From NCBI GenBank assembly GCA_037833965.1, contig AP031354.1, positions 16,222,001-16,286,000 of the forward strand: DNA of 64,000 bases, given 5' to 3'. The translations under genes were made by a program, and so were the position numbers. Of this stretch, positions 49,840-62,320 are shown piece by piece. Below the pieces are notes generated by a model. It saw nothing but the letters and a program-made list of their open reading frames with translations. It was not told the DNA's origin and searched no databases. Numbering within the stretch: the stretch's first letter is position 1; the number at the start of each line of letters is the position of its first letter. Source of the stretch: Marchantia polymorpha subsp. ruderalis. Taxonomy: Eukaryota > Streptophyta > Marchantiopsida > Marchantiales > Marchantiaceae.

Positions 49840-51113
49840 CTATTTTCGTTGTATCTGGCTCCTCTTGTTTTCCAGAATCACAAGAGATTCTTCGATGTCC
49901 TCCACATCTGCAACATTAGTGTGCACTTCGACTAGTTGGCGTATCAAAGTTAGCTCTTCAACTACTTCAAATTCTATTAAGTCCTCCTCAATGATTAACT
50001 TATCTCGATCGATGCCAATTCTGGAAACAAGACCAGCAAGCTCTTTTTTTTGTTCAATGATCTCACTATCGTCTGAGGCCACACCCTGATTTACAACAAA
50101 TTCACATCTTGGAGAACATTTGTACACTTAATCTTACTTTACTAAAAACCACATCTTGTCCATGAACTTGACTGCATCTAAAACCGTGAGCGTTTTTGCA
50201 AGTTTTGATGCATGAATAGAGTTGTCAATCTTTTCCAATATGAATAAGACTTCAAATTTTTATCCGGTCCACATTATTATGTGAACCGGATGTTATCTAG
50301 AAAAAGCAAGATTTTTTGACTTATCTCTTGAAATGATCATCAAGATCTTTTAGCTATTGATTAAAAGACGGATTTGTTATCCACGCTTTTGCATTGTGAC
50401 AATACTTGGCTTTAAATTTTCTCATATCGTGACCATCAAAGTATCTTGGATTCTTTGATTTGCCAATGATCAATGGTGGCAGTATCTTTCCAACTACTGA
50501 GCAAGTCAAAGCTACATTAACTTCGTTTTTTCCTTGCTTCCTGCCCTTGCATGATTGTTCAACGTGATTCAATGTTGAGTCCAGTAATGCATGCAAGAAG
50601 AATCCTATCTCGTCATGTTAAAGACATTTTTCAATTTATACCTAGTCAGCATGAATTACAAACACAAATTCATTGACTTGCTCGTTTGAAATCCACATTT
50701 TTAGATTTATTGCTGATCTTGTAAGAACAAACATTGTTGCGCTACTTCCATTTTTGTAGCTATAATTCAAATGCAAAAACTCTGTTGATTTGATCCTCAA
50801 TTCATGAACAAATTTTTTAGCTTTCTCTTGCATAACTGATCCGCTGATCGGATACCCATTTGCGCAAGCAATGACAAACCATATCCATAGACAACGTTGA
50901 CGTTGCTTTGTTTAACAATTTTTGCCTTTAATAGCAAGCGGTTGTTTTCTACTTCACTAATCAAGATATTTCTGCTATCCTTGGTAGTGTCTCTTTGTAG
51001 ACTTTGAACATTTCTGCTATGACCTTGATGCTATGACCTTTGTCAAGATGCTTGACAATAGTCGGTTTTGTGCTGAGATCCACAAGCTACCTCTTTTTCC
51101 GATCTCATTCCAT
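49840..51113 (-). pseudogene. Broken pogo/Tigger-like (DDE_1) transposase
   Basis: The reading starts at about the ATG at 51,111-51,113 and has early in-frame stops. An N-terminal helix-turn-helix of CENP-B/psq type reads LVDLSTKPTIVKHLDKGHSI then KVIAEMFKVYKETLPRIAEI (about 51,080-50,960). A CENP-B/Tc5-type block follows, with GYPISGSVMQEKAKKFVHEL (about 50,860-50,795). The DDE domain begins with DEIGFF, matching the canonical DETG with the first catalytic Asp, near 50,620. It continues VALTCSVVGKILPPLIIGKS (about 50,520-50,460). A C-terminal block carries LTVLDAVKFMDKMW near 50,190. The central part that should hold the second Asp (DNxPxH) and the LQPLDQGI motif is absent between about 50,340 and 50,250, so it cannot be catalytic. 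Confidence 0.8.
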
Positions 51114-51284
51114 TGCTTCTACGAGGTAGATAGAGTGTGGGTGTCCCTTATATGGAATTACGTGACTGCTCCGTGGACAGAGCAGCCTTAACAAAGGTGT
51201 ATTTTATATAATGAGTTTTTTCATACAAAAATAAAAGTATTTGCTTTTAGAAAAAAAGATTTATACTTTTTGCAGAGGTGTATT

Positions 51285-51318
51285 TTCTCTAGAGTGTACT
51301 TTATACAAAGGTCTACTA
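51285..51318 (-). repeat. Right TIR of pogo-like element
   Basis: On the - strand it begins TAGTAGACCTTTGTATAAAG and mirrors the left end. The flanking TA is at 51,319-51,320. Confidence 0.75.
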
Positions 51319-53440
51319 TACTCAAAGTCAATCTATAATAAGCTTTTCATTGTTACCACAAATATTCAGTCCACATGATGACTAAGCTCCAATTATATTT
51401 CTATATTTTTTTTTGTACATTTTTTCTTTATCAAATAATCTGCTAGATGATGTTTGTCAATATCTTTCCTTAAAAAATGATACAACATAACATTGATCAG
51501 AAGATTTTTCATTTCAAAATGTTGAACATCATTTTTTCTTTGTTATCTTGAATATTTCATATATCTAAAATATATTATGACTGTGTCATCCATGCATGAT
51601 CACACTCGAAAAGAATACAATTTGCTTGTTATTGCCATTAACCGGCTTGATTGTTCAAACTCTTTATTGTTAAAAGCTGATTGAGACTCTAATGTTGTTG
51701 TAACAAATTTCAAATCCGTCATATCATCATATTTTACTTTGATCATTTTTATTTCAAAATCTTTGCAAAGTTTTAGTTGCACTTTTGTTCATACATCTTG
51801 GTTAAATTCTTGAACTGCTGTATTTGTTCATTTGCTTGAAACATGTACCAATGATATAATTAGCTATGCAACTTAATGCCTAGTCAAAATCATCATCTTG
51901 AGTATTTTAATATTGAATGTATAAGATTGACTCAAGTTTATAACTTGTGATAAACTTAATATATCAATTTTTCTGCTTCTTTCTATGTAAATGTTTTTGT
52001 CATTGAACTAAATATCTTTGAACTTGATTCATGTGAGATCACCAATTCAACTTAATTTTTTCTATTTGACAAATTCAACTTTGATTTAAATTTTTTAATA
52101 AAACTTTCCTTTGTTTGACTTGATAACAAATCCTATATAATTTCAAGTAGATATTCAAATCATATTTTCAAATCCATCAGATAAACATTGGCTTATTTTT
52201 TCTCTCAAATTTCATTTATAATATTGAGTATCAAATTTCTCACCCATCTTGAATATCTTGAACTTGAACTATATGATAGATAACCTACTATTTTTTTTAC
52301 TAGAAGATAAAAAATCAATGGACTAAAACCTATGCATATGATATATTTTTCCATTAAATTGTGTGAACATATTCAACTTAGAGTTGTTCTAAATCTTCAA
52401 AAATATATTTTTTTTTTATATTTTTGTTATTCATGTTTTATATTATCAATGTCAACTTTTTGACTAAATTTTAAAATTTTTATAGATATTTATTTCAAAA
52501 GATTAGTAATAGATTTCAAGTATGAGATGATTTTAATCCACAAGCTCAAATTATTGAGTAATCTTTATAATTATAATTTGAATAATTATATTCATCTTAA
52601 TTTTAATCATCTTATTGTTGATCTTAAACAAGATTAAAAAACATTATTTTCATTATGAAATATGTCCATGCGTCTGATTCTCACTCTTACATTGTTTTTT
52701 ATTTGCACTTCCTCAACTGTGAAATTCATGACTCCATGTATGTTACTGCCAATTTGATGATTGGTTGTTTATTAAAATTTGAATGTGGACTTTATTCATT
52801 CAAAGTCATTTTAATAGTTAGTTCATAGATTCAATTGTTAAATGAGTGTTGCCTAAATTGTAAAATTCATGCATTTTTTATCAATTATTAGATTCAAAAT
52901 TTGTTTTTCAATCTCTTGTTTTATTCTCTAAATCATTTAATTTTCCACTTTGATCATAATGATTTTTGCATATCAAAGAAAATGCTGCTTGAAGTTCAAA
53001 AATCTCATATTTAACATAAATCTAATGATTTATACCCATTATTAAACAAATAATCACCTACTAACAAATTTTTTTTTTCAAAAAAAAAACATAAAGGATA
53101 AACTAATATCTATGTCCAAGTTTGTGATACATTAGAAAGTATTTTTTATATCTTTTTATTTTTAAATAAAAAAGATATTTATGAGGCCAATTTTTTTTTG
53201 GGATATAAAGATGTTTTAAATATCATTAAATTAAATGAATTTATATAAAAACTTAAATCATTCAAATTTATTATAATTGAGCAGATCTAAATTATTTTGG
53301 CTTATCATAATTAAAAACGTTATTTTAGTATTAAAGAATCTATCAATGAATTATTATTAAATAATGAAATATGAATATCTGAAAAATCTGGATTTTAATT
53401 AAAATTTATTAATTTCAAACTAGTGTTATTAAGAGAAAAC
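51319..53440. other. AT-rich island, mostly unassigned
   Basis: Very AT-rich. One short open frame on the - strand at 51,600-51,782 encodes a 60-residue peptide (KVKYDDMTDLKFVTTTLESQ..) of protein-like composition that I do not recognise; it may be a retroelement gag or other TE fragment. The rest shows no gene. Confidence 0.4.
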
Positions 53441-53449
53441 AAAAACTTC

Positions 53450-54875
53450 ACAAGCAATACTTTGACAAGGATATACATAGTTTTTCATTCTCATGAACAT
53501 TGAGATCTTAGCTAAAAATCTACAAAATGTGTAAGGGTTATGTACAAGTACAAATACTAGTTCTACGTCTAACTAGGATGAATCCTCCACTTGACTCTAA
53601 CTCAAATTAGATTGGCTAAAATTTAAACCAAAACTTGAATTAATACCAACAATCTTACCTTTAACTTATGTCGTGGAAACAATAATCTTTATAATCTATG
53701 TAATTACTTTGCGTGAAGAAAACTAAAAAAAACCTAACATAGACAACTCTTTACAATACAACTAACTAGAATCAAACCGTAGCCAAAATGTGATATAGTT
53801 AAATATATATGAAGTTAACAAAAGTTGCTAGTAAATTCTACTTGTGCTCCTCATGCAAAACCTGGATACTAACACAATGTCACATAAAACTTTTCAAACT
53901 AATAATCTAATTAGCACATCCACTAGATTGAATTATTTGCTTTCACACTGCATACATGATACTCAATGTTGATGAGTTTCACTATGTTGTCCATGGTTTG
54001 ATTTGCAGCAAGATGTGATAAGTGTGTTATATTAATTATCATAAGAAAATGATTATCTTGTTTCAATCTTATTTTGATGTTATATCTATTTAAATAAATA
54101 GCTTACTTTTCTGTTTTGCAAATTTTATATATTTTTCTTCTGTTGTGTACTAAGCTATTTAATTCTACAGAATATATTTCCAACTAATGCATACACCCTC
54201 AAATGTAAACACATACTTAATTGTAGATTAATTCTTGTTAGATTTTGTCTATAATCAACATCAATGTAGCCTAGCAATAATTTGGCATTGTTTAATAAAC
54301 CATTAAACAATACATCATAATACTTAGTATATGAAAAATCATTATAGTGCTTTCCAATGCACTTATTTAGAATTGACATGTATATGCTTATCTTGTTCAT
54401 GATTATAAAAAATATAAGATCTAATGCATATCGTCAAATACATGAGGTTGTTCACATCTTTGTCGTACAAATTTGATGACATCTTGCACTCCTCAATAAC
54501 ATCATGATTGCAAATCGCAGTGTACATCTGCATCTTCTGCTTGCTTGTCTCTATGTTATTTTGATGCTTTGCGCCTTCATTTTGATACTAAATGTTACAA
54601 AAAATTCACAAAATTATAAAAAATCACCCCAAAAAAATGTTGACAAAAAATACGTGATTTGCCACTATAAAGCTCCATTCACAAGAACAACTAAATCTTT
54701 ACTAAAAAACTTACAAAATGTTCAATGTGAGCTATGGCTCACACTCTTATATATACACAGTGATAAAAATCCTAACTTTAATCCTAATTGGGATTAGGTC
54801 TAAACTTAATTCCAAGTTGAGTTGAATTATCTAAGGATTAATCCAATACTTGAATCAATACTAACAATCTTCAGA
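53450..54875 (-). mobile_element. Second truncated, decayed Ty1/copia remnant
   Basis: On the - strand, copia pol residues lie in order. Near 54,440-54,330 there is a block like 'LMYLTICIRS..' (copia LMYAMVCTRPD). Then HWKAL-type residues follow, then LLGYIDVDYRQN near 54,270 (copia GYxDADY, RNase H), then CISWKYIL and YTTEEKYIKFAK near 54,180-54,110 (copia 'SW.S..Q' and 'STTEAEY'). Two related segments, 54,600-54,875 and 53,480-53,660, each end on the + strand in ACTTGAATYAATACYAACAA. On the - strand they start TGTTRGTATTRATTCAAG, as a copia LTR would. The interval is far shorter than an intact element and is full of stops. Confidence 0.65.
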
Positions 54876-56858
54876 TGTAATAAAGAGATGTATTAGTCAA
54901 CTTGGATCTTTTAAAAGTTCTTTTGTTTGAATAATCAACTTACCTTTCAGTGTATAAAGTCAATATCAATACTTAATATATAAATAATGAAATGTTATTT
55001 TGTAACCAACTCAATAAATAAAAATATGTAGCAAAAATATCTCTAATATAAAATCAAGGTTTTTATTTTAACTAATAGGAAAAAAATACTAATCTAGGAT
55101 CTATTAAAATAATGCATATGTTTTTAACAAGTTCTTTATATTTGAATCTTAGTTTGATAAAAAGCTAAATTTAATAAAAACTAGCTAAACTTAGTCATGC
55201 TTAGTATAAACAGAAATAATTTTTTGGTATAATATATAAAATTACAGACATAACTTTATGGATGTTCTAGAAATACATTACTCACACTATGTACATCTTT
55301 TCATGGATTATAATGAAAAGAAAAAGTAGTCTAGGTTCCATCTTTTTTTATCGATGTAGAAACAGAGATCATGGCTTGTAAAGTTATTTGCTTGCAAATG
55401 TTGATGAAATCAAATGCTGAACAAAGAGTACAAGCTATGAGTATTTTTACTATATTTCATATTCATTTTTCTCATTTGCACAATGCTTCCTTCAAATGCA
55501 ATTTTTCAGAATTCAGCACCTTTGATAATAGTAGCATAAAGCATAGTTAATGAGATCAAATGCAAATGAGATACACTAAATATATAAATCCGATTCCTTC
55601 ATCTGCATTTATTCAACAATGAACATCTTTGATATAAGTATCATAGTTGATTATAGATACATGATATGACATAGTTGTTTGTCTCCTGATCAAGTTTCCT
55701 AATAGGATTTTAGAGAGACTAAAGACATCTATGTGAAATTTGTGTGAAGTAATAGCCTTGTGATTGATGATAAAAGACATCATCTAGGACACTTTGTCGA
55801 ATCAAGAAAATTTTGCATCTTTGGGTTATTTTTTTCTTCATAATTGCTTGTAAGTTCCTCATTGAAGTGTTAGCATGGGATATGGATGCAAACTCATTTC
55901 TTATAAGGAATCTTACACAATAGGCGAGATGTTATTTCCTCACGATTTTAAGAGACTAGAAATTTACAATTAACCTTTATAGAGCAAGAATATCAAAATG
56001 TTTACATTCACTTTCAGTAGATTTTTCTACTCTCTATATCGTTGAATTTGTTACATTCTTGCTGTGACGTACTTGCATACTCATGTATCTTGGCTGAACT
56101 ATGCATCAGTTTTGTTCAGATCGTACAAATTCTTACTGTTCTCAGTAAATAGATTATGCTTCGATTTTTTTTAAACATTTTTGTCTTTATTGGTCACATG
56201 TGAGAAACATATTTCAGATCCAACGGATGTTGAGATCGTTGATTGTTTTTATGCTGATTACTCAAAATGTCATGAGGAAAATGGTGTTTACTGTGGAGTT
56301 TATGTGTATAAATATCACATATATTAAGCTTGGTATGCATCACAATCGTTGAGACTAATGATGGTTTCAGGGCATGATGTTAAGGCTGGACAATGACTGT
56401 GATCAAAATCGTAATTTATATAATTAGATATAATTACTTATATATAAATTTATATACAATTTGTCCCTTTTTTGATCCTCTAGATTTGATATTAAAAGAA
56501 TGACTACTTTGATATTTGCTTGCTTTGTTATTTCAAATTTGCTTGATTTGTTAACTTACATGCAACATAAGTATTGCTCTCTTTAGTTTATGATATAAAA
56601 TTTCTTAAGCTACGGGTTTCTATCGTGGTTTAATATTTTTTGGATTGTCAGTATCGTCCAAATAGTGTAAATCATGGTAGATGAAGTATCTTAGGATTAT
56701 TCTCCGGATGTTTTCTTTGTAGAATGCTCAAACTAGATACTTGGAATATCTTAGATTCATCAATGCATTTTCCAAATTTCGATAAGCATTGCGGTTACAC
56801 CCATTACAAGTGTATGGTTTCATCCTTCCCAACAAGTTTGGGATCATAGCATACCTTT
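54876..56858. other. Right part of second AT-rich island
   Basis: AT-rich, stop-dense sequence without a recognisable gene or transposon protein. Confidence 0.5.
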
Positions 56859-57001
56859 TGCTATATGACTTTGAACCGTTGTTCGTTCAGGGCCTTTGTA
56901 CATATTGCTGGTTCTTTTCTCAACGAGAGCTCTCGTACTCTCCGAAGTGAGCGCAGTGCCACGACTCGAGGTCTGTAATCTGTGGATAGCCTTGTCATAC
57001 A

Positions 57002-57027
57002 CTCACTCTGCTGTACAGCAGAGTGAG
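57002..57027. repeat. Perfect 26-bp palindrome without spacer
   Basis: CTCACTCTGCTGT is followed immediately by its reverse complement ACAGCAGAGTGAG. It lies about 150 bp inside the mid-GC side of the boundary with the AT-rich island. Confidence 0.75.
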
Positions 57028-58106
57028 CAGACAGGAGCCTCGGACTTTCTTTCAGAGTAGTGTACTTGTGTCTCGAAATTCGAAGCTTCTGCACGACAAG
57101 TCTCACTCCGGACATGATGAAGATACGATAATACGAACACCAGAGCAGCTGAAACGAAGGAGGAAGTTTTGAACGTCAGACAGTACATCCGAGAGGATAC
57201 GATATGAAGGCAGAATGTGGATTCTGGAAGATGATGGGTGATGGATGCCATTTGTGGACTCTGTGGAGCCTTGGCGAATTTCGAGTGTACGGGCAATTCA
57301 GACGGTGTACATGCCTTCGTTCGGCTTCTTCAGCTTTCTTGTCGCCCTCCTACGTCGCTTTTGTATCGGTGGGCTCTGAATACTGATGAATCTGATCCAG
57401 GGCCCAACAGAAGCTCCAGTATCTGCTGAGTTGAACTGTGGTCGGAAAACGTACAATTGGGCTCTCCCTGCAGTCTCCACGCCAAACAAACCCCAGGATT
57501 TTTCAATCGGTTACCAATAATGAGTCACCTTGGCCATATGAAGATAATGATGGTAGTGAGATGGAACGTAACGGGCAGATACCTCCAAGTTGGGCATGAG
57601 CATGGAAGTTTGTACTTTGTACCCTACAACAATCCTCGATGCGCATCCAGGAACCCCGACGTACAGTCGGTGGACAGACTTACTTTGTAGAAACAGATGC
57701 CGAGGGGGCCAAGTACTTTAGCAAAAAGGATGGGAAGACCTCGTCATGCTTACTTTCTCGTCCATTCTTCTTCGGAGAGGAATGCAATTAACGCTTGCTC
57801 ACTTCGAAAGGATATGACTGCAAAATATGACTTGGAGATGTTAGATCTTGATGGACTTGCGTTCAACTGACGCGCATGAGTATCAATAGCACCAGCTCTA
57901 TATAACACAGCCCTGCTAGAGTAGTATCTCTTGGAATCAAATGTTCTCCAAGAACAGAAGCTGATTTGACTTCATACCGATAAAGACCGAGCGACCGTGA
58001 GAGGGAAGGAAAGTCCTGCTGAATCTGCTCACGAGTGGGTGGAGAAACCCATGACCTTCCGTTCTACTGTATGTGGACTTTCATGCGGTTCCGAAGGTCT
58101 CATGGA

Positions 58107-58153
58107 TCGGGTGAAGTGCAAGTCGCCAAGTGTTGGCATTTCGCTTCACCCGA
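58107..58153. repeat. Imperfect long stem-loop
   Basis: TCGGGTGAAG (58,107-58,116) pairs with CTTCACCCGA (58,144-58,153). An inner GCCAA/TTGGC stem caps the structure with a 3-nt loop. The interior between the two stems is only partly paired. Confidence 0.5.
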
Positions 58154-59162
58154 GATGGGAGGGGAAGTCTGGAGAATCTGAAGAGCGCTCAACAAAATAC
58201 ATCAAACTACTGAAGGTCAAGCAGCGTACACTCTAAGTCAGTCGGTGAAATCATCTTGAGGCCGAGGGAGGTAGTTAGAACTGGAACGTTACTGGCAAGG
58301 AAACACGTGCATCTTGTGTCTGCAGTTGTGTACTGCAGCTGGGCTTCGCGGCATATAACGGACAACAGGGCAGGTCGTACATTTTCTTCAGGCCGGTGCG
58401 ACTCGAAGAGTTCCAGAATCCAGAAGCTCTCCAGTTTCTAACCGTCCTGACTACCGAAGTCTGGATCTCTTTGAAACTCGTAGAGTTTTGTCAGGACACT
58501 CACTAACTTACCCCACATTCTCTATCCGGCATGGGATGTTCATGCGTGGACAACTATGTTCAATTAAACTTGCAAGTCTAGATTGCAACTGAAGATCCCT
58601 TTCCCTTTCTACGCTGGTGGTTAGGGTGGGACGCATCTCCGCTAAGCATCAGAAAATGACGTTGCAGCTGCAGCAGCAGTCTAATGAAGTGTGTTCAGAC
58701 TTGAACCGACTCACAAACGTCACTAGGCCAGCCCGGAAGAAATGCCCACTTCTGTTCATGATCATGGCCGACGGAATGGCGAATGATAGTGCGATTAAGG
58801 GAGAATTTCTACCTCTCTTTCCCGACTCAGGGCATGATCACAATGTACTGATAACAGTCCACAGTCCTGAACTGCTGTTTTGTGGGCGGGCCTGGAGTCA
58901 CTTAGGTGCACAAGGTCATGTGTTTGCGACCATATGCTCGCACATATATACTCAGTCTACTGCAAGTACAGCGGTACACTGACCCGCGACATGAGAAGGG
59001 CGTGACTGAAGGTTGTAAGAGTGAGTCAGTTCAGCCTATAATAATCTCCAAGTCCCTTCAGCTGAATTCATTTAAGAATGACAGGAAAATATGTGGTCTT
59101 GTCTCGGGAGTACAGCCCGTATGTAACGCTCGGCATCTGGATGACTTTTTCCAATGCGTATC

Positions 59163-59202
59163 CTCTCTCTCTCTCTCTCAGACACACACACACACACACA
59201 CA
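59163..59202 (+). repeat. Compound microsatellite (CT)n(AC)n
   Basis: About eight CT units, a short AGA junction and about ten AC units. Confidence 0.9.
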
Positions 59203-60693
59203 TTATGGCAGGGCCCAGCTACCAAATGGCACTAATGTCTGGCAACTAAGTTCCGGTGATGTCTCTTGATATGCGGGGCCAAAGTTTCCATGATCAGGGC
59301 TCCAGATCGACGTTCAATCACGCTGCCGAGTGCAGTAGTGTGCACTGCAGAAAATGTAGAAGGTGAGACCATCTGAACCTGTATCCGACTTGTAGCCTGG
59401 ACAAGTTCGAACCAAAAACCGAACACCAGCCCTAATAGGTAGGTTTCCCTAATGGATGCGACAGACAGCTTATGACAAGCACTGCAAGTCCAGTGACACC
59501 TAGATATTGATCAGATCAGCAGAATAAGAGTGACATCCTGGCTCCCGGCAGCATAATATGTTCGCAAATAAATCATCTCGTCATCATCCATAATGCTTCA
59601 TGTCTCGTAACTGTCCACATCTATCGCGGCCATGCAGACAATGAAACGCTGGGATCACAAAAAAGGGTTCACTTTTCCAGGTTCCATGGAGCTCATGATT
59701 CTGTGAATGACAGTAACTGCACAAAGATTCTTAGGGTCCAGAAAATTAATCATTTCGAACTCAAGGAAACAGGATCCACTCTTCACAGCATTTTCATGAC
59801 TCAAAGATGATCATGAGGTAAGAAGTTCAGCTTGTCAATAATAATCACGAGCTCGGACACTTCGATAATCCGAGGATTAGAAGATTATATGAAGTTCGTT
59901 GCGTAATGCTCAACAGACCATACTTAGTACCCAAGAGCTCTGAGAATCTCCAGGTTTTTATAGTTTTGGAGCATCTACTTCCGAACTGCACTTCGAATCG
60001 AAGTTCAGCACACATACATCGTACAGTATTTCAGTACAGTTCGTACAACACACGGCCCATGCATCTCACGCCGAGATCAATCCATTGCGACTTCTGTTGT
60101 CACTTTGGGACATTCTCTGACGAGATGATCATGCTTCAGCATACGTACAGTACTTACCTGACTCTTCGTTCCTAGTGCGCCATGACTCATCCTTTCTAGG
60201 GACTCTTTCATCATGAGGGATTGAGTTAAGTGGAATTACTGATTATTTCCCACTTCCACCTTACTTCTCTAATTTGCCATAACAGAAAATGGGTACAATC
60301 TTATTCACTGGGCGATCATTTCTCTAGTATCGCTTCTAATTTGCTCGCCATTCGCAACCTGGAGTAGAAAATAAGCAGCCGAGCTTATTATGGATATTCC
60401 GAAACCAGCCAGCGTTACAGATCCCGATCAAGTCAGGCCGGCTAACTTCTACTACTCCTCGCCAAGGAAGCGAGCAGAATTAATACAGCGAAAACCCACT
60501 GTCTGAGACAGTTCATAGGGAATTCACACCTTCAACATTAGCCTTCTCATTAAATAAAGCTCTTGCGAAAGTGCAGGCTAAACACGGTGACTAAGAGATC
60601 GATCGACTGATACCTCCAACAAGTTTTCGTGACGTGCATGATCGGACATGCTCAAGGTTTGGAAGCTACTGGCAGGTACGTGCAGATATCGTT

Positions 60694-60732
60694 CTACACA
60701 AGGTGCGATCAGCGTAGATCCACCTTGTGTAG
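60694..60732. repeat. Inverted repeat, 12-bp perfect arms
   Basis: CTACACAAGGTG (60,694-60,705) and CACCTTGTGTAG (60,721-60,732) surround a 15-nt loop. Confidence 0.7.
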
Positions 60733-61670
60733 ATGAATGGAGCACCTTCTTCGTTCAACAACTTTCTACACATATTTATATATCTCTCTCTCTCCACCTG
60801 ATCTCCTGAAGAGTCAATAAACAAAGAATATAGACTTACTTATTCTTACTTCTGAGCAACAAAACCGGCTTTTCGAATTCACAGTTGGTCACAGTTGTTC
60901 GGTTGTTGCAAATAGTTAGAGTCCAGATGCATGTCCTTCTGAGTCAGATTCTTTCTCTCTCTGTCCGTGGTTTCTGTCGGTGACAATGTACAGAAGTCAT
61001 CCACGGTTCTTCTATGGTTGACACTGAACTGGATTTGGTAAGGTGAAACGTGCCTGCTGTCCTCAACATGTTGCCCACGCTTCCATACCTTGCAGCAGGA
61101 GGTTGGCCCCCCTAACGCAGACTACTGTGTTCAAAATAAGGTTTAGATCTTCCTCCGCTCAGCTTCGAAAACTGTTCGCTGTATCCCCGCGGAGTATGAA
61201 GCCGAGGCAGTGGCACAGCGATTGTAGTCACTCCAAGTTTTCAAAAGCTCCCAATAGAATTGCTTCGGTCAAAGTGTGCAGCAGTCGACCGAAGGGCTAT
61301 TATACCGTCTCGTTGTTCCGTTAGCTCCTTAATTTTCAAAACTTCAATTGGCCATCGTGTCTTCTTGCAGAGCCTGGACAGATAACTTGTCAGGACGGCG
61401 TTCCTACCAGCTTGTAGTTGGCTGCGTGGTTTCTGGATCAGTCAGGTGAAACGTCTGAACAAATGGTTTTAGTTTCCAGCCTCTACATGGAATATCTCCC
61501 TTGGAATAAGAGGAAATGGAGGTTCTAGCTCGAGCAGAGGTAATTTTTCTCAGCCTTGAATTGATTTTGAATCTTGACTCGACGACTTATCACGTCGCGG
61601 GAATGAAGGTGGGAGAGTAAATTGTAACCCTCCGTATAGGCCGGTTGGAAGAAGACGATGATTTTTCGTT

Positions 61671-61707
61671 AAACACCCAGCTCCCGAACGTCATGAGCTG
61701 GGTGTTT
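61671..61707. repeat. Inverted repeat, 13-bp perfect arms
   Basis: AAACACCCAGCTC (61,671-61,683) and GAGCTGGGTGTTT (61,695-61,707) surround an 11-nt loop. Confidence 0.7.
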
Positions 61708-62190
61708 CCGCTGCTCTCAATTAGTTACCAACATAAGATGAGAATCATATGGGCGCAGGCTTTAAAGATTATCATTGCGTTACTGTTGTGGATGAAAGAA
61801 TCGTTTTCTCGATCATGTATCTTTCAAAACATTCTCCATAAAAGCGAAGATGAGGAAGCTATCGTTGTGCTTATGCATTGAAATGGTGTGTGCTCATCCC
61901 GGTTCTACCAAAGCTGAGGCCTTACGATCCGTTGACAGAGGAAGTTAAGGTTGGTGTCGTGTTTGAAGAATAACGCGTTCTGCACACACTTTTGTGTCGG
62001 AAGCTCACTACTACGCACTGTGCGCACCCTTTAATTGCTATTCGCACTCATTGATCACCAATCCTCGCCTCTTTATTATGAGTGGGCCAGTCTGATCGAG
62101 CGGCTTGCAGCACAGATTCGTGGCCAACAAAGTTGTCACCGTTCGCAAGGGACTCAGATTGGGCCGAGCTGGAAGGAAAGCACGCTTGAC

Positions 62191-62320
62191 GTTTTCAAGT
62201 ACAATGTTGTGTCGGAAGCTAAAATTGTGCATTCATAATTACGCTGCTAGCTCTCGTTTTCAAGTACAATGTTGTGTCGGAAGCTAAAATTGTGCATTCA
62301 TAATTACGCTGCTAGCTCTC
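62191..62320 (+). repeat. Perfect 65-bp tandem duplication
   Basis: Copy 1 is 62,191-62,255 and copy 2 is 62,256-62,320. They are identical, start GTTTTCAAGTACAATGTTGT and end GCTGCTAGCTCTC. A diverged partial relative (TTGTGTCGGAAGCTCA) occurs at about 61,993. Identity implies a recent duplication or an assembly artefact. Confidence 0.9.

Larger units (their letters stand above)
49535..51318 (-). mobile_element. Defective pogo/Tigger-like DNA transposon (1,784 bp)
   Basis: Both ends carry diverged terminal inverted repeats. The left end starts TGGTAGAACCTCCGCATAAA, and the right end on the - strand starts TAGTAGACCTTTGTATAAAG; both continue AGTACAYYC. Each is flanked by TA (49,533-49,534 and 51,319-51,320), the target duplication expected for Tc1/mariner/pogo elements. 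The TIR starts resemble the canonical pogo/Tigger end CAGTAGAACC. Between the ends, the - strand encodes fragments of a CENP-B-like transposase in the correct order. The size and contents fit a single element that has lost part of its transposase and accumulated stops. Confidence 0.85.
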
